Made by a program: the position numbers and the translations under genes. Below the pieces are notes generated by a model. The model was given only the letters and a program-made list of their open reading frames with translations, was not told the origin of the DNA and did no database searches. Below are positions 54,400-62,512 of a DNA stretch of 64,000 nt, piece by piece (the stretch's first letter is position 1; each line of letters begins with the position of its first letter). Source of the stretch: Paraburkholderia sp. Tr-20389 (GTDB lineage: Bacteria > Pseudomonadota > Gammaproteobacteria > Burkholderiales > Burkholderiaceae); the NCBI RefSeq assembly GCF_017104565.1, contig NZ_JAAGPD010000009.1:1-64000 (forward strand), given 5' to 3'.

Positions 54400-54940
54400 G
54401 GGAATGCGGGGCGGTCGGATGAATGATTTCGCGCCGATGGTACATGAGATTGACGGCGCGGCGGCACGTCGGGCGGACCGACGGCGCCCTAAACGCGTAA
54501 CAAAAGGTGACCAGACGGGCGATCGTGAAAGGCTTGGGCCGTTTGCAGAATGTGGGAAGCCGGCGTCCTGGGCCGGGCGAGGTATCCGCCGAACCGTCGA
54601 CGGAAACCGTGCGTCACGCGCGATATCCTTTGCAGAACTTGCGCGGCTAGATTACATTGGCATCGCTGCCGCGAATCGACGTTGGCGCAGCGCGACCCGG
54701 CCAGACTCAAGAGCACAGGGCACGCTGCCAACCGCGCGGCGCACGGCAAGCGTCATGCATCGTCGCGCAAGGTGGATCGCGCCGGCCGTCACCACTTCCA
54801 ATGCCTCTCGCAGACCGTGACAACGCTCCAGGCTCGCCATGCCTCGTTGCGCCTTCGTGCGCGCGCGCAGGCGGGCCGTCCGCAGTCGTAACCAAGCCGC
54901 AAGTGAAACGCGGTCCAAACCAAAGCAAAAAGGAGAAGTT
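54400..54940. other. Non-coding region upstream of the BON-domain gene
   Basis: This 541-bp stretch lies between the divergent TAXI and BON genes. Open frames inside it lack ribosome sites and recognisable products. Apart from one promoter-like site at 54630-54658, nothing else can be supported. Confidence 0.4.
54630..54658 (+). promoter_or_regulatory. Candidate promoter of the BON-domain gene
   Basis: TTGCAG (54630-54635) and TACATT (54653-54658) are spaced by 17 bp on the plus strand. The implied leader to the BON-gene ATG is about 275 nt. Similarity to consensus is moderate. Confidence 0.35.
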
Positions 54941-55294
54941 ATGAAATCGGTCGATTTTCTGAAGGCAGTGGGTGGTGTTGTCGCAATGGTCGTCGCATGC
55001 CACACGTATGCCCAGGCAAGCGACTCCACGGCAACCGGCACGACGGCAACCGCGCCCGCCGCGAACTCGAAGGCCGCCAAGAAGGAAAACCGCACACTCG
55101 GCAAGAAGGTCCGCTCAGCGCTCACGAAGGGTGGCGTCGACGTGTCGAAGGTCAACGTGCGCGCCCACGGCGGCGCTATTTCGCTGACGGGCACCGCGCC
55201 TGACAACGACCAGATCCAGAAGGCCGGCGAAATCGCGAAGGGCGTCGAAGGCGTCACTTCGGTGTCGAACAAGATCAACGTCAAGCAGCAGTAA
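54941..55294 (+). CDS. Periplasmic BON-domain protein
   Basis: The 117-residue precursor has a signal peptide (KSVDFLKAVGGVVAMVVACH, cleaved near TYAQA) and a low-complexity Ala/Thr linker. One BON domain follows, from about residue 50: LGKKVRSALTKGGVDVSKVN, GAISLTGTAPDNDQIQKAGE and GVEGVTSVSNKINV. BON domains bind phospholipid or envelope surfaces (as in OsmY), so a periplasmic envelope-stress role is likely. AGGAG lies 5 nt before the ATG. A strong terminator follows 120 bp downstream; the gene appears monocistronic. Confidence 0.9.
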   Translation: MKSVDFLKAVGGVVAMVVACHTYAQASDSTATGTTATAPAANSKAAKKENRTLGKKVRSALTKGGVDVSKVNVRAHGGAISLTGTAPDNDQIQKAGEIAKGVEGVTSVSNKINVKQQ

Positions 55295-55661
55295 GCGGCG
55301 AAGGCCGCGCCGGCGCAGGGCGGATCGAATGATCCGGCGCGTGCGGCAACGGCCAGCCGGTCGCCGCCGGACGGCACGCTGCAGATCGCGGCGTGCCTGG
55401 CGGTCGACATGACAAGCGGGCTCCCGTCCGAGACGGGAGCCCGCTTCATTTTGCATGCCGTTGCGCTTCAGGACGAGCGATATAAAGCGGCGGCCCGTGT
55501 GACGAGCGCGTGACAACCATGCACGCTCAGCGCGCATGCGTGCAGCCGATTGTGGCAGCCACCGGCCAAACGCGACGGACCTTCGCTCTTGCACGCCGTG
55601 ACATACTTTTTACCCGCCGGGTGCGGTACTGTGAAGCTATCGATCTTCGCCGGGGACCGCT
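55295..55661. other. Intergenic region with a terminator, otherwise empty
   Basis: The 367-bp region holds the terminator at 55414-55452. From there to the next small gene no further feature is supported. Confidence 0.4.
55414..55452 (+). terminator. Intrinsic terminator after the BON-domain gene
   Basis: A 15-bp perfect stem AAGCGGGCTCCCGTC/GACGGGAGCCCGCTT with loop CGA is followed by CATTTT. Confidence 0.85.
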
Positions 55662-55916
55662 ATGGACACGACCCGTTTCACTTACACCGATTTGCCCATC
55701 GGCGAGCGCGCGGCGTTCGAGCTGGTGTGCGCGCGGCATGGTTTCGCGCCGGTGCATTTCGACATCAGCGCAAGCGACGATCCCGATGACAACTCGCATC
55801 AATCGCGTCTTCTGACGATACGGCGCGGCGGCTGGGCGCAGTCGTATCACGAGGATACGGCGGGGCATTGGGTGCGTCAGTTCGAGACCGATCTGAACTG
55901 CCGCTTCTTCAAGTAA
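55662..55916 (+). CDS. Hypothetical small protein
   Basis: The 84-residue open frame has GGGGA 5 nt before its ATG. It reads MDTTRFTYTDLPIGERAAFE and contains LVCARHGFAPVHFDISASDD, RRGGWAQSYHEDTAGHWVRQ and FETDLNCRFFK. It is soluble, somewhat acidic, with two Cys, and has no membrane segment. I do not recognise a family. Codon use resembles neighbouring genes. It stands alone between the BON gene and a convergent permease. Confidence 0.6.
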   Translation: MDTTRFTYTDLPIGERAAFELVCARHGFAPVHFDISASDDPDDNSHQSRLLTIRRGGWAQSYHEDTAGHWVRQFETDLNCRFFK

Positions 55917-55965
55917 CCGTCGATGTGATCGCCCGCACGCGGCGGACGTGTGCGCGCGTTCGCGC

Positions 55966-56754
55966 TCAGGCAATCACCAGCCTCACGCCGACGAGCGTCA
56001 ACGTGGCGGCGAGGAGGTTGCGCAGCAGCTTTTCGGGCGCCTTTGTCGACAGGTAGCTGCCGAGCACGATGCCCGGCAGCGAGCCGACCAGGAGCGAGAT
56101 CAGCATTGACCAGTCGATAGAGCCGAGCAGCCAGTGGCCCGCGCCCGCGAGCAGCGTGAGCGGCACGGCGTGCGCGATATCGGAGCCGACGATGCGCGTG
56201 GTCGGCAGCAGCGGATAGAGCAGCAGGAGCACCGTGACGCCGATCGCGCCTGCGCCGACCGACGTCAGCGACACCAGCACCCCGAGGACGGCGCCCGTCA
56301 GCATGGTCAGCGCGAGCGTGCTGCCCTGGCCCGTCCCGCGCGTGCGCGACGCCGCGAACGCGGTCAGCTGCGGCCGGAACACCAGCGCAACGGCCGTGAT
56401 GAGCAGCGCCACGCCGAGCACGACGGAGATCAGATGGCCGCCGCGCGAGGACGTCATGCCGTAGCGGTGCAACAGGATCAGCGTGATCGTGGCGGCGGGC
56501 ACACTGCCCGCGGCGAGACGCAACGTCACCTGCCAGTCGATCGACCCCTTCACCCCATGTACGAGCGTGCCCGTCGCCTTGGTCGCGGCGGCGTACAGCA
56601 GATCCGTGCCGACGGCCGTCGCGGGATGGACGTTGAAGAGCAGCACGAGGATCGGCGTCATCAGCGAGCCGCCGCCGACGCCCGTCAGTCCGACCAGAAA
56701 GCCGACGAAGAGACCGGACGCGGAATACAGGAGATCGATATGGGGAAGTGCCAT
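55966..56754 (-). CDS. TSUP family (TauE/SafE-like) permease
   Basis: The 262-residue protein has about eight membrane helices with the duplicated TSUP pattern: SGLFVGFLVGLTGVGGGSLM at the start and GVLVSLTSVGAGAIGVTVLL in the middle. Both halves carry the Gly-rich GVGGG / SVGAG turn. Members move sulfite, sulfoacetate or other organosulfur anions. The substrate is unknown, and no sulfur-metabolism gene is beside it. It is divergent from rarD. Confidence 0.88.
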   Translation of the reverse strand: MALPHIDLLYSASGLFVGFLVGLTGVGGGSLMTPILVLLFNVHPATAVGTDLLYAAATKATGTLVHGVKGSIDWQVTLRLAAGSVPAATITLILLHRYGMTSSRGGHLISVVLGVALLITAVALVFRPQLTAFAASRTRGTGQGSTLALTMLTGAVLGVLVSLTSVGAGAIGVTVLLLLYPLLPTTRIVGSDIAHAVPLTLLAGAGHWLLGSIDWSMLISLLVGSLPGIVLGSYLSTKAPEKLLRNLLAATLTLVGVRLVIA

Positions 56755-57096
56755 TGCGCGGACCGCGGACGGTCGTAAAAGGTTGCGGGCAAGCTTGCCG
56801 GTACTGTCGCCAGAGCGCCGCGCCCGGGCTTGCGCGTCGGGCGAACGACGCTGAGCGGCGCGGCGAAAGACCGCTATTGTCGCAAAACCGGCGCTGCCGC
56901 GTACGAATCCGAGGCGATACCGTTATCGGGGTTGTCCCGACAGTCGGCTTACAATAACTGTTTCGGGCGCCACGGTGTGCCGGACAGCGCGCTCATGGCG
57001 ACGTCCGCCAGGCTGGCTGCGTCTTGCTCCCGCCACTTCGGCTGGTGCTTTCCCCGTGTGTTTTTCGCGCGTTTTTCCATCCGCAGACCGATAAAA
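56755..57096. other. Divergent promoter region between the TSUP and rarD genes
   Basis: This 342-bp intergenic stretch should contain both promoters. A TACAAT hexamer near 56952 could be a -10 box for rarD, but no well-spaced -35 was found. No gene is seen. Confidence 0.35.
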
Positions 57097-57972
57097 ATGA
57101 ATCCCGGCGTCGCCTACGCATTGCTCGCGTTCACTCTGTGGGGACTGTTTCCCGTCTACTTCAAGTCGCTGCATCAGATTTCACCCGTGGAGATGCTCGC
57201 GCACCGGATGGTGTGGTCGATGCTGTTTCTCTTCATCGTGTTGACGGTGCGGCAGCAGTGGCGGTGGCTTGCGCCCGTGCTGCGCGATCGGCGGCTGCTG
57301 GCGCGCTTCGCCGCGAGTGCGCTGTTGCTGTCGACGAACTGGGGCATCTATATCTGGGCCGTCAACGCGGGGCATATCGTCGAGGCGAGCCTTGGTTACT
57401 TCGTCAATCCGCTGATCAATGTGCTGTTCGGCCTTGCGTTTCTCGGCGAGCGTCTGCGGCGCGTGCAGTGGGTGTCCGTCGCGATCGCCACGTCGGGTGT
57501 GCTGTGGCTCACCTGGCAAAACGGCCATCCGCCGTGGATCAGCCTTGCGCTTGCCTTCAGCTTTGCGGGTTATGGCTTGTTGCGCAAGACGGCGCAACTC
57601 GGCGCGCTCGAAGGGCTGACACTCGAAACGGTGCTGCTGTTTCCTGTGGCGGTGCTGTATCTGTTCTTCGCGTCGTCGCACGGGGAGAGCGGGTTTGGCG
57701 CGGCGTCCGTCGGGGTGAAGGTATTGCTTGCGCTCGCGGGACCGATCACGGCCGTGCCGCTGCTGCTGTTCGCGGCGGGTGCGCGGCGCATTCCGCTGTC
57801 GATGCTCGGCTTGATTCAGTACGTGACGCCTTCGCTGCAACTGCTGATTGGCGTGCTGATCTATCGCGAGCCGTTCGGGCAGACGCAGCTGATCGGCTAT
57901 GGCGCGATCTGGATTGCGCTCGCGCTGTATTCGCTCGATGGCTTGTGGCGCGCGCGTTTTGCGCGCGCCTAG
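57097..57972 (+). CDS. rarD: RarD, EamA-family permease
   Basis: The 291-residue protein has ten helices, two EamA repeats and the RarD hallmark start NPGVAYALLAFTLWGLFPVY, with SPVEMLAHRMVWSMLFLFIV, LLSTNWGIYIWAVNAGHIVE and SLGYFVNPLINVLFGLAFL. RarD proteins are inner-membrane transporters of uncertain substrate, originally linked to chloramphenicol sensitivity. ATG 57097 gives the standard N-terminus; the open frame extends upstream to 56830 without support. The 3' end carries a GC-rich hairpin without a T tract. Confidence 0.93.
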   Translation: MNPGVAYALLAFTLWGLFPVYFKSLHQISPVEMLAHRMVWSMLFLFIVLTVRQQWRWLAPVLRDRRLLARFAASALLLSTNWGIYIWAVNAGHIVEASLGYFVNPLINVLFGLAFLGERLRRVQWVSVAIATSGVLWLTWQNGHPPWISLALAFSFAGYGLLRKTAQLGALEGLTLETVLLFPVAVLYLFFASSHGESGFGAASVGVKVLLALAGPITAVPLLLFAAGARRIPLSMLGLIQYVTPSLQLLIGVLIYREPFGQTQLIGYGAIWIALALYSLDGLWRARFARA

Positions 57973-57982
57973 GGGCCGATGA

Positions 57983-58639
57983 TCAGATCGCGCGTTTGAT
58001 CTCGACGACGCCGAACGCGGCGAGCGCGAAGCCTGCGATACGGTCGATGATCACCCGCAGTTTGTGACCGATGGCATGCCGCGCGAGCGACACGGCTGTC
58101 ACGAGGAAGCACCACCACGCGATCGATCCGCAGAACACGCCGAACACCGTCGTGAGTGCGACGCCCGACGAAAACGGCCCGCGCGGCGCGAGGGTCGTGA
58201 AGAGGGCCGCGAACATGATGACCGTCTGCGGATTGGTGAGGGTGAGGAGCAACGCGCTCGCGAATGCTTTTAGGGCCCCTGCGTGGCCGATGGCTGCGAG
58301 TTTGCTGTTTTTGTCGCTGTTGCCATTGCCATTACTGCCGTTGTCGGCGGGGACTTTTTGCAGCATCGTGCGGATGCCGAGATACAGCAGGAAGAGTCCT
58401 GCGATGATGTGCAGCGGTTTGTCGTAGGCAAGCATGAATTGCGACACACTGACGAGGCCTAGTGCTGCCACCAGGCCGTAGATCGCGTCGCCGCCCGCGA
58501 TGCCCAGGCCGATCGCCAGCCCCGCGCGTGGGCCTTCCGTTAGCGTTCGGCGAATGCATAGCATGCCCATCGGGCCGACCGGGGCGGCCACTGCGAGGCC
58601 TACGCCTGCCGCTGTCAGAAATAAGGTGGTGCTGAACAT
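57983..58639 (-). CDS. LysE/RhtB-family amino acid exporter
   Basis: The 218-residue protein has six helices and the family signature LAVAAPVGPMGMLCIRRTL followed by GPRAGLAIGLGIAGGDAIYG. There is a hydrophilic Asn/Gly/Lys loop (PADNGSNGNGNSDKNSKLAA) in the middle, then LTLTNPQTVIMFAALF. It probably exports an amino acid or its derivative. AAGGA lies 7 nt before the ATG at 58639. The frame extended to 58750 would run into the flanking repeats of element B and is not favoured. Its promoter region abuts that element. Confidence 0.9.
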   Translation of the reverse strand: MFSTTLFLTAAGVGLAVAAPVGPMGMLCIRRTLTEGPRAGLAIGLGIAGGDAIYGLVAALGLVSVSQFMLAYDKPLHIIAGLFLLYLGIRTMLQKVPADNGSNGNGNSDKNSKLAAIGHAGALKAFASALLLTLTNPQTVIMFAALFTTLAPRGPFSSGVALTTVFGVFCGSIAWWCFLVTAVSLARHAIGHKLRVIIDRIAGFALAAFGVVEIKRAI

Positions 58640-58716
58640 TTGGGGTTCCTTTGGTTTTTTGTCTGCGACGCTGGTTGGGTATTTTGCCTTTTTTGCTCGT
58701 CGCTGCGGTTTTGTTT

Positions 58717-58757
58717 CGCTGGCATCCGCGTTGTGTTTCCGCGCTGGCATCCGCGTT
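58717..58757 (+). repeat. Two units of a short repeat flanking element B on the left
   Basis: CGCTGGCATCCGCGTT occurs at 58717-58732 and 58742-58757. The same unit appears once outside element A (43962-43975) and in reverse beyond both right ends, so it belongs to the outer border of the element family. Confidence 0.7.
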
Positions 58758-58774
58758 TTGCTTCTGGTTTGCTG

Positions 58775-59359
58775 GCGTTGCCCCTGTGCGGGGCGGCACT
58801 TACTTTCTTTGCCGCCGCAAAGAAAGTAAGCAAAGAAAGCGGGCTCACACCGCCAGTGCTAGTTGTTGCCTGCGGGCCCTCAACAGTTCTTACGCTTCAT
58901 GCGGCAGCGCGCTAATCCATGCTCGTTGCCAGCGCTCCTGGATTCTCATCACCCACTTCAAACTCCCGGGTTACAGACCACGTTACCAGAAGTCCACGGC
59001 CGCCCAGGTGGCAAACTCTGTGTAGGCCGTCGCGATCGAAGTGCACCACTCCGGACTGAAAAGCGGGATCGGTGTCGTAGAAGCGCGAACGCATATGGCG
59101 CGACAACCTACACACAGTTTGCCACCTGGGCGGCGCAAACGGACCGCCGCCGCTGGCCGCGCTATGGGTGGCTGGAGTGGGGGATGCACCTGTTCAAAGC
59201 GTTGGCTACGGGCGCAAAACGATGAGTTGCCGTGTGAAGTGTGGGACCCGTTGGGGGCCCGCAGGCAGGGACACGGGCTGGCGGTGTTAGCCCGCTTTCT
59301 TTGCTTACTTTCTTTGCGGCGGCAAAGAAAGTAAGTGCCGCCCCGCACAGGGGCAACGC
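58775..59359. mobile_element. 585-bp composite palindromic element, copy B (MITE-like)
   Basis: This is the reverse-orientation counterpart of copy A. Terminal inverted repeats are 58775-58877 and 59257-59359, with hairpins CTTACTTTCTTTGC/GCAAAGAAAGTAAG at 58799-58830 and 59304-59335. The central 26-bp inverted repeat (59001-59026 with 59107-59132) has one mismatch. Its left arm (58878-59000) matches the reverse complement of copy A's right arm closely, and its right arm matches copy A's left arm more loosely. No open frame is conserved between copies. Confidence 0.8.
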
Positions 59360-59372
59360 CAGCAAACCAGAG

Positions 59373-59438
59373 ACAAACCGCGGATGCCCGCGAAACAAAC
59401 CGCGGAGGCCCGCGAAACAAACCGCGGATGCCAGCAAC
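59373..59438 (+). repeat. Three 22-bp tandem repeats at the right edge of element B
   Basis: ACAAACCGCGGATGCCCGCG plus AA repeats at 59373-59394, 59395-59416 (GATG to GAGG) and 59417-59438 (ending CAGCAAC). The units are the reverse form of the CGCTGGCATCCGCG border unit on the other side. Confidence 0.8.
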
Positions 59439-59457
59439 AACCACCAGCATACAAAAA

Positions 59458-62400
59458 TCAAGCAACCGCCGCACGCCCACGATGCTCAGCAGCAAGAAAC
59501 ATATACATAGCCGGCACAACAAAGAGCGTAAACAAAGTCCCAATAGAAAGCCCGGAAAAAATAACGAGCCCCATAGCATTACGCCCTGCCGCGCCGGCAC
59601 CAGAGGCGATAACGAGTGGCAAAACCCCGAGCACCATCGCGGCAGTGGTCATAAGAATAGGCCGCAACCGCACAGCGGCAGCCTCTTCGAGAGCCTCGCG
59701 CTTACCGCGACCCGCCCGCTGCAACTCATTAGCAAACTGCACGATCAGAATGCCGTGCTTGCTGACCAGACCCATCAGCGTAACAAGCCCGACCTGCGTA
59801 TAGATGTTGAGCGTCGACAGCCCCATGTTGATAAAAATGAGCGCTCCAAACAACGCCATCGGCACAGAAACAAGAATCACGACAGGATCGCGAAAACTCT
59901 CGAACTGCGCGGCCAGCGCAAGAAACACGATGATCGTCGCGAACATCAGCGTAACGACGAAGCCCCCCGATTCCTGCACGAACTGCCTCGACAATCCCGA
60001 GTAGTCCGCGCTATAGCCGGTCGGCGCGGCATCCGTCGTCGCCTTGCGCAGGAAGTCGAGCACCTCGCCCTGCGAAATGCCCGGCGCGATCACGCCCGAG
60101 ATCGTCGCCGAGTTCAACTGCTGGAAGTGATTGATCGATTCGGGCACGACGTTCTGCTTCAGATGCGTGACCGTCGATGCAGGAATCACGCTGCCATCCG
60201 GCGTGCGCAAATAGTAGTCGAGCACCTGCGACGGATTCAGCCGGTCCGTTTGCAACACTTGCGGAATCACCTTGTACGAACGGCCCGCAATCGAAAAGTA
60301 ATTCACGTAGTTGCCGCCAAGCGCCGCGCCCAGCGTCTGCCCGACATCGCTTTGCGTGAGCCCGAGCGTCGCCACCTTGTCGCGATCCACCACCAGCACG
60401 CTCTCCGGCTTGTCGATCTTCAGATCGCTGTCGACGAAGAAGAACATGCCGCTCTCGCGCGCCTTCTGCAGCACCGTCTGCGACACTTCGTTGAGGTTCT
60501 CGAACGGTTCCGTCGTGCTGATCACGAACTGCACGGGCAAGCCCTGCGCGCCCGGCAACGGAGGAAACTGGAACGCGGCCACGCGCGCGCCCGCGATACC
60601 GTTCCACTTCGCCTGCAACTCCTGCTGCAACTGCGTGGCGTTCTTCTTGCGCTTGTCCCAGGTCTTGAACAGCACGCCGCCGATACCCTGATTCAACGTC
60701 GGCGCGCCCGTCAACTGGAACATCTGCGAATACTCGGGCAAGCCCTTCGAGATGTCGAACACCTGATCCGCGTAAGTCTGCATCTGCTGGATCGTCGCGT
60801 TGGGCGGCCCCTGGATCTGCGACAGCACGATGCCCTGGTCCTCTTGCGGCGCGAGTTCCGATTGCGAAGTCATGAACAGATAGACGGTGCCGCACAACAG
60901 CAGCGCGCCCATCACGATGAACACGGGCCACGTGTCGAGCATCGCATGCAGAAGCCGCGCATAGCCGTGGTGCACGCGCTCGAACTGCCGGTCGACGAAA
61001 CGCGCGAAGCGCCCCGACTCCTGATCCATGCGGAAAAAACGCGAGCACATCATTGGCGACAGGCTCAGCGCGATCACGCCCGACACGGCCACCGCGCCCG
61101 CCAGCGTGAATGCGAACTCGGTGAACAGCGCGCCCGTCAGTCCGCCCTGAAAACCGATGGGCAGATACACCGCGATCAGCACGACCGTCATCGCGAGAAT
61201 CGGCCCGCCCAACTCGCGCGCGGCGATCAACGCCGCTTCGAATGGCTGCTTGCCTTCTTCCTTCATATGCCGGTCGACGTTCTCGACCACGATGATCGCA
61301 TCGTCCACCACGAGCCCGATCGCGAGCACGAGCGCGAGCAGCGTCAGCAGATTGATCGAGTAGCCGAGCAGTTGCATCACGAAGAACGTGCCGATCAGCG
61401 ACAGCGGCATCGCGATCACGGGCACGATCACCGCGCGGAAGCTGCCGAGGAACAGGAAGATCACGACCGTCACGATCAGCAGCGCTTCGACGAGCGTCTT
61501 CACCACTTCTTCGATAGCGGTGTTGATGAAGTCGGTCGCGTCGTAGACGATGTCGCCCGTCATGCCCGTCGGGAACTGCTTCTGCAGATCGGGAAAGATC
61601 GCTTTCACACGCTTCGCGACATCGAGCACGTTCGCATCCGGCGCGACCTTGATGCCGATGAATACCGAGCGCTTGCCGCTGAATGCCACGTTGAAGTCGT
61701 AGCTGTCCGCGCCGAGCACGACATTGCCGACATCTTCGAGCCGCACGATCGCGCCGTTCTTCTGCTTGACGACCAGCTTCTTGAAGTCGTCGACGGAGTG
61801 CAGATCGGTGCCCGCGTTCAGGTCGACGCTGATCATCTGGCCTTTGGTCGTGCCCAGCGTCGCCAGATAGTTGTTGCTGCCGAGCGCCGTGAAGACATCG
61901 GATGCCGTCACGTTGTGCGCGGCGAGCTTCGCCGAGTCGAGCCACGCGCGCAACGCGAACTGGCGGCCGCCGAGAATTTCCGCCGTCTGCACGCCCTGAA
62001 CCGAATCGAGCTTCGGCTTCACGACGCGCAGAAGATAGTCGGTGACGTTGTTGCTTGGCAGCACGGTGCTGTAGAAGCCCATGTACATCGCATCGGTAGT
62101 CTGACCGACCTGCACGGTGAGCACGGGCTGCTGCGCCTGCGGCGGCAACTGGTTGCGCACCGACGCGATCTGCGTGTTGATCTCCGTCAGCGCGCGATTC
62201 GAGTCGTAGTTCAGGCGCAGCGTCGCGGTGATCGTCGATACGCCCGTCGTGCTCGTCGACGACATGTAGTCGATGCCCTGCGCCTGCGCGATCGCCGCTT
62301 CGAGCGGCTGCGTGATGAAGCCGGCCATCGTGTCCGCGCTTGCGCCGTAGTACGAGGTCGTGATCGTGACGACGCCGTTCTCGGTCTGCGGATATTCGCT

Positions 62401-62502
62401 GACCTTCAGCGTCGACAGCGCTCGCAGGCCGAGCACGAGAATCAGCAGGCTCACAACCGATGCGAGCACCGGCCGTTCGATAAAGATGTCGGTGAATTTC
62501 AT
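59458..62502 (-). CDS. RND multidrug efflux pump, HAE1 permease
   Basis: The 1014-residue inner-membrane pump is of normal length for the AcrB/MexB type. It starts MKFTDIFIERPVLASVVSLL. The proton-relay pair is Asp400-Asp401 in AIGLVVDDAIIVVENVDRHM, and FVMQLLGYSINLLTLLALVL precedes it. The second half shows GLVTLMGLVSKHGILIVQFA and AAAVRLRPILMTTAAMVLG. It should extrude drugs or solvents through a tripartite complex. It starts 10 bp after the adaptor gene in the same operon. The specific mex/acr name is not assigned. Confidence 0.96.
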   Translation of the reverse strand: MKFTDIFIERPVLASVVSLLILVLGLRALSTLKVSEYPQTENGVVTITTSYYGASADTMAGFITQPLEAAIAQAQGIDYMSSTSTTGVSTITATLRLNYDSNRALTEINTQIASVRNQLPPQAQQPVLTVQVGQTTDAMYMGFYSTVLPSNNVTDYLLRVVKPKLDSVQGVQTAEILGGRQFALRAWLDSAKLAAHNVTASDVFTALGSNNYLATLGTTKGQMISVDLNAGTDLHSVDDFKKLVVKQKNGAIVRLEDVGNVVLGADSYDFNVAFSGKRSVFIGIKVAPDANVLDVAKRVKAIFPDLQKQFPTGMTGDIVYDATDFINTAIEEVVKTLVEALLIVTVVIFLFLGSFRAVIVPVIAMPLSLIGTFFVMQLLGYSINLLTLLALVLAIGLVVDDAIIVVENVDRHMKEEGKQPFEAALIAARELGGPILAMTVVLIAVYLPIGFQGGLTGALFTEFAFTLAGAVAVSGVIALSLSPMMCSRFFRMDQESGRFARFVDRQFERVHHGYARLLHAMLDTWPVFIVMGALLLCGTVYLFMTSQSELAPQEDQGIVLSQIQGPPNATIQQMQTYADQVFDISKGLPEYSQMFQLTGAPTLNQGIGGVLFKTWDKRKKNATQLQQELQAKWNGIAGARVAAFQFPPLPGAQGLPVQFVISTTEPFENLNEVSQTVLQKARESGMFFFVDSDLKIDKPESVLVVDRDKVATLGLTQSDVGQTLGAALGGNYVNYFSIAGRSYKVIPQVLQTDRLNPSQVLDYYLRTPDGSVIPASTVTHLKQNVVPESINHFQQLNSATISGVIAPGISQGEVLDFLRKATTDAAPTGYSADYSGLSRQFVQESGGFVVTLMFATIIVFLALAAQFESFRDPVVILVSVPMALFGALIFINMGLSTLNIYTQVGLVTLMGLVSKHGILIVQFANELQRAGRGKREALEEAAAVRLRPILMTTAAMVLGVLPLVIASGAGAAGRNAMGLVIFSGLSIGTLFTLFVVPAMYMFLAAEHRGRAAVA

Positions 62503-62512
62503 CGGCGGCCCC

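Noticed and set aside
54550-54891. A 113-codon frame before the BON-domain gene
   Set aside because: Arg/His/Cys-rich random-looking translation without a ribosome site; it overlaps the probable promoter and leader of the BON gene.
59373-59438. CRISPR-like array
   Set aside because: The 22-bp units are directly adjacent with no spacers, and there are no cas genes.
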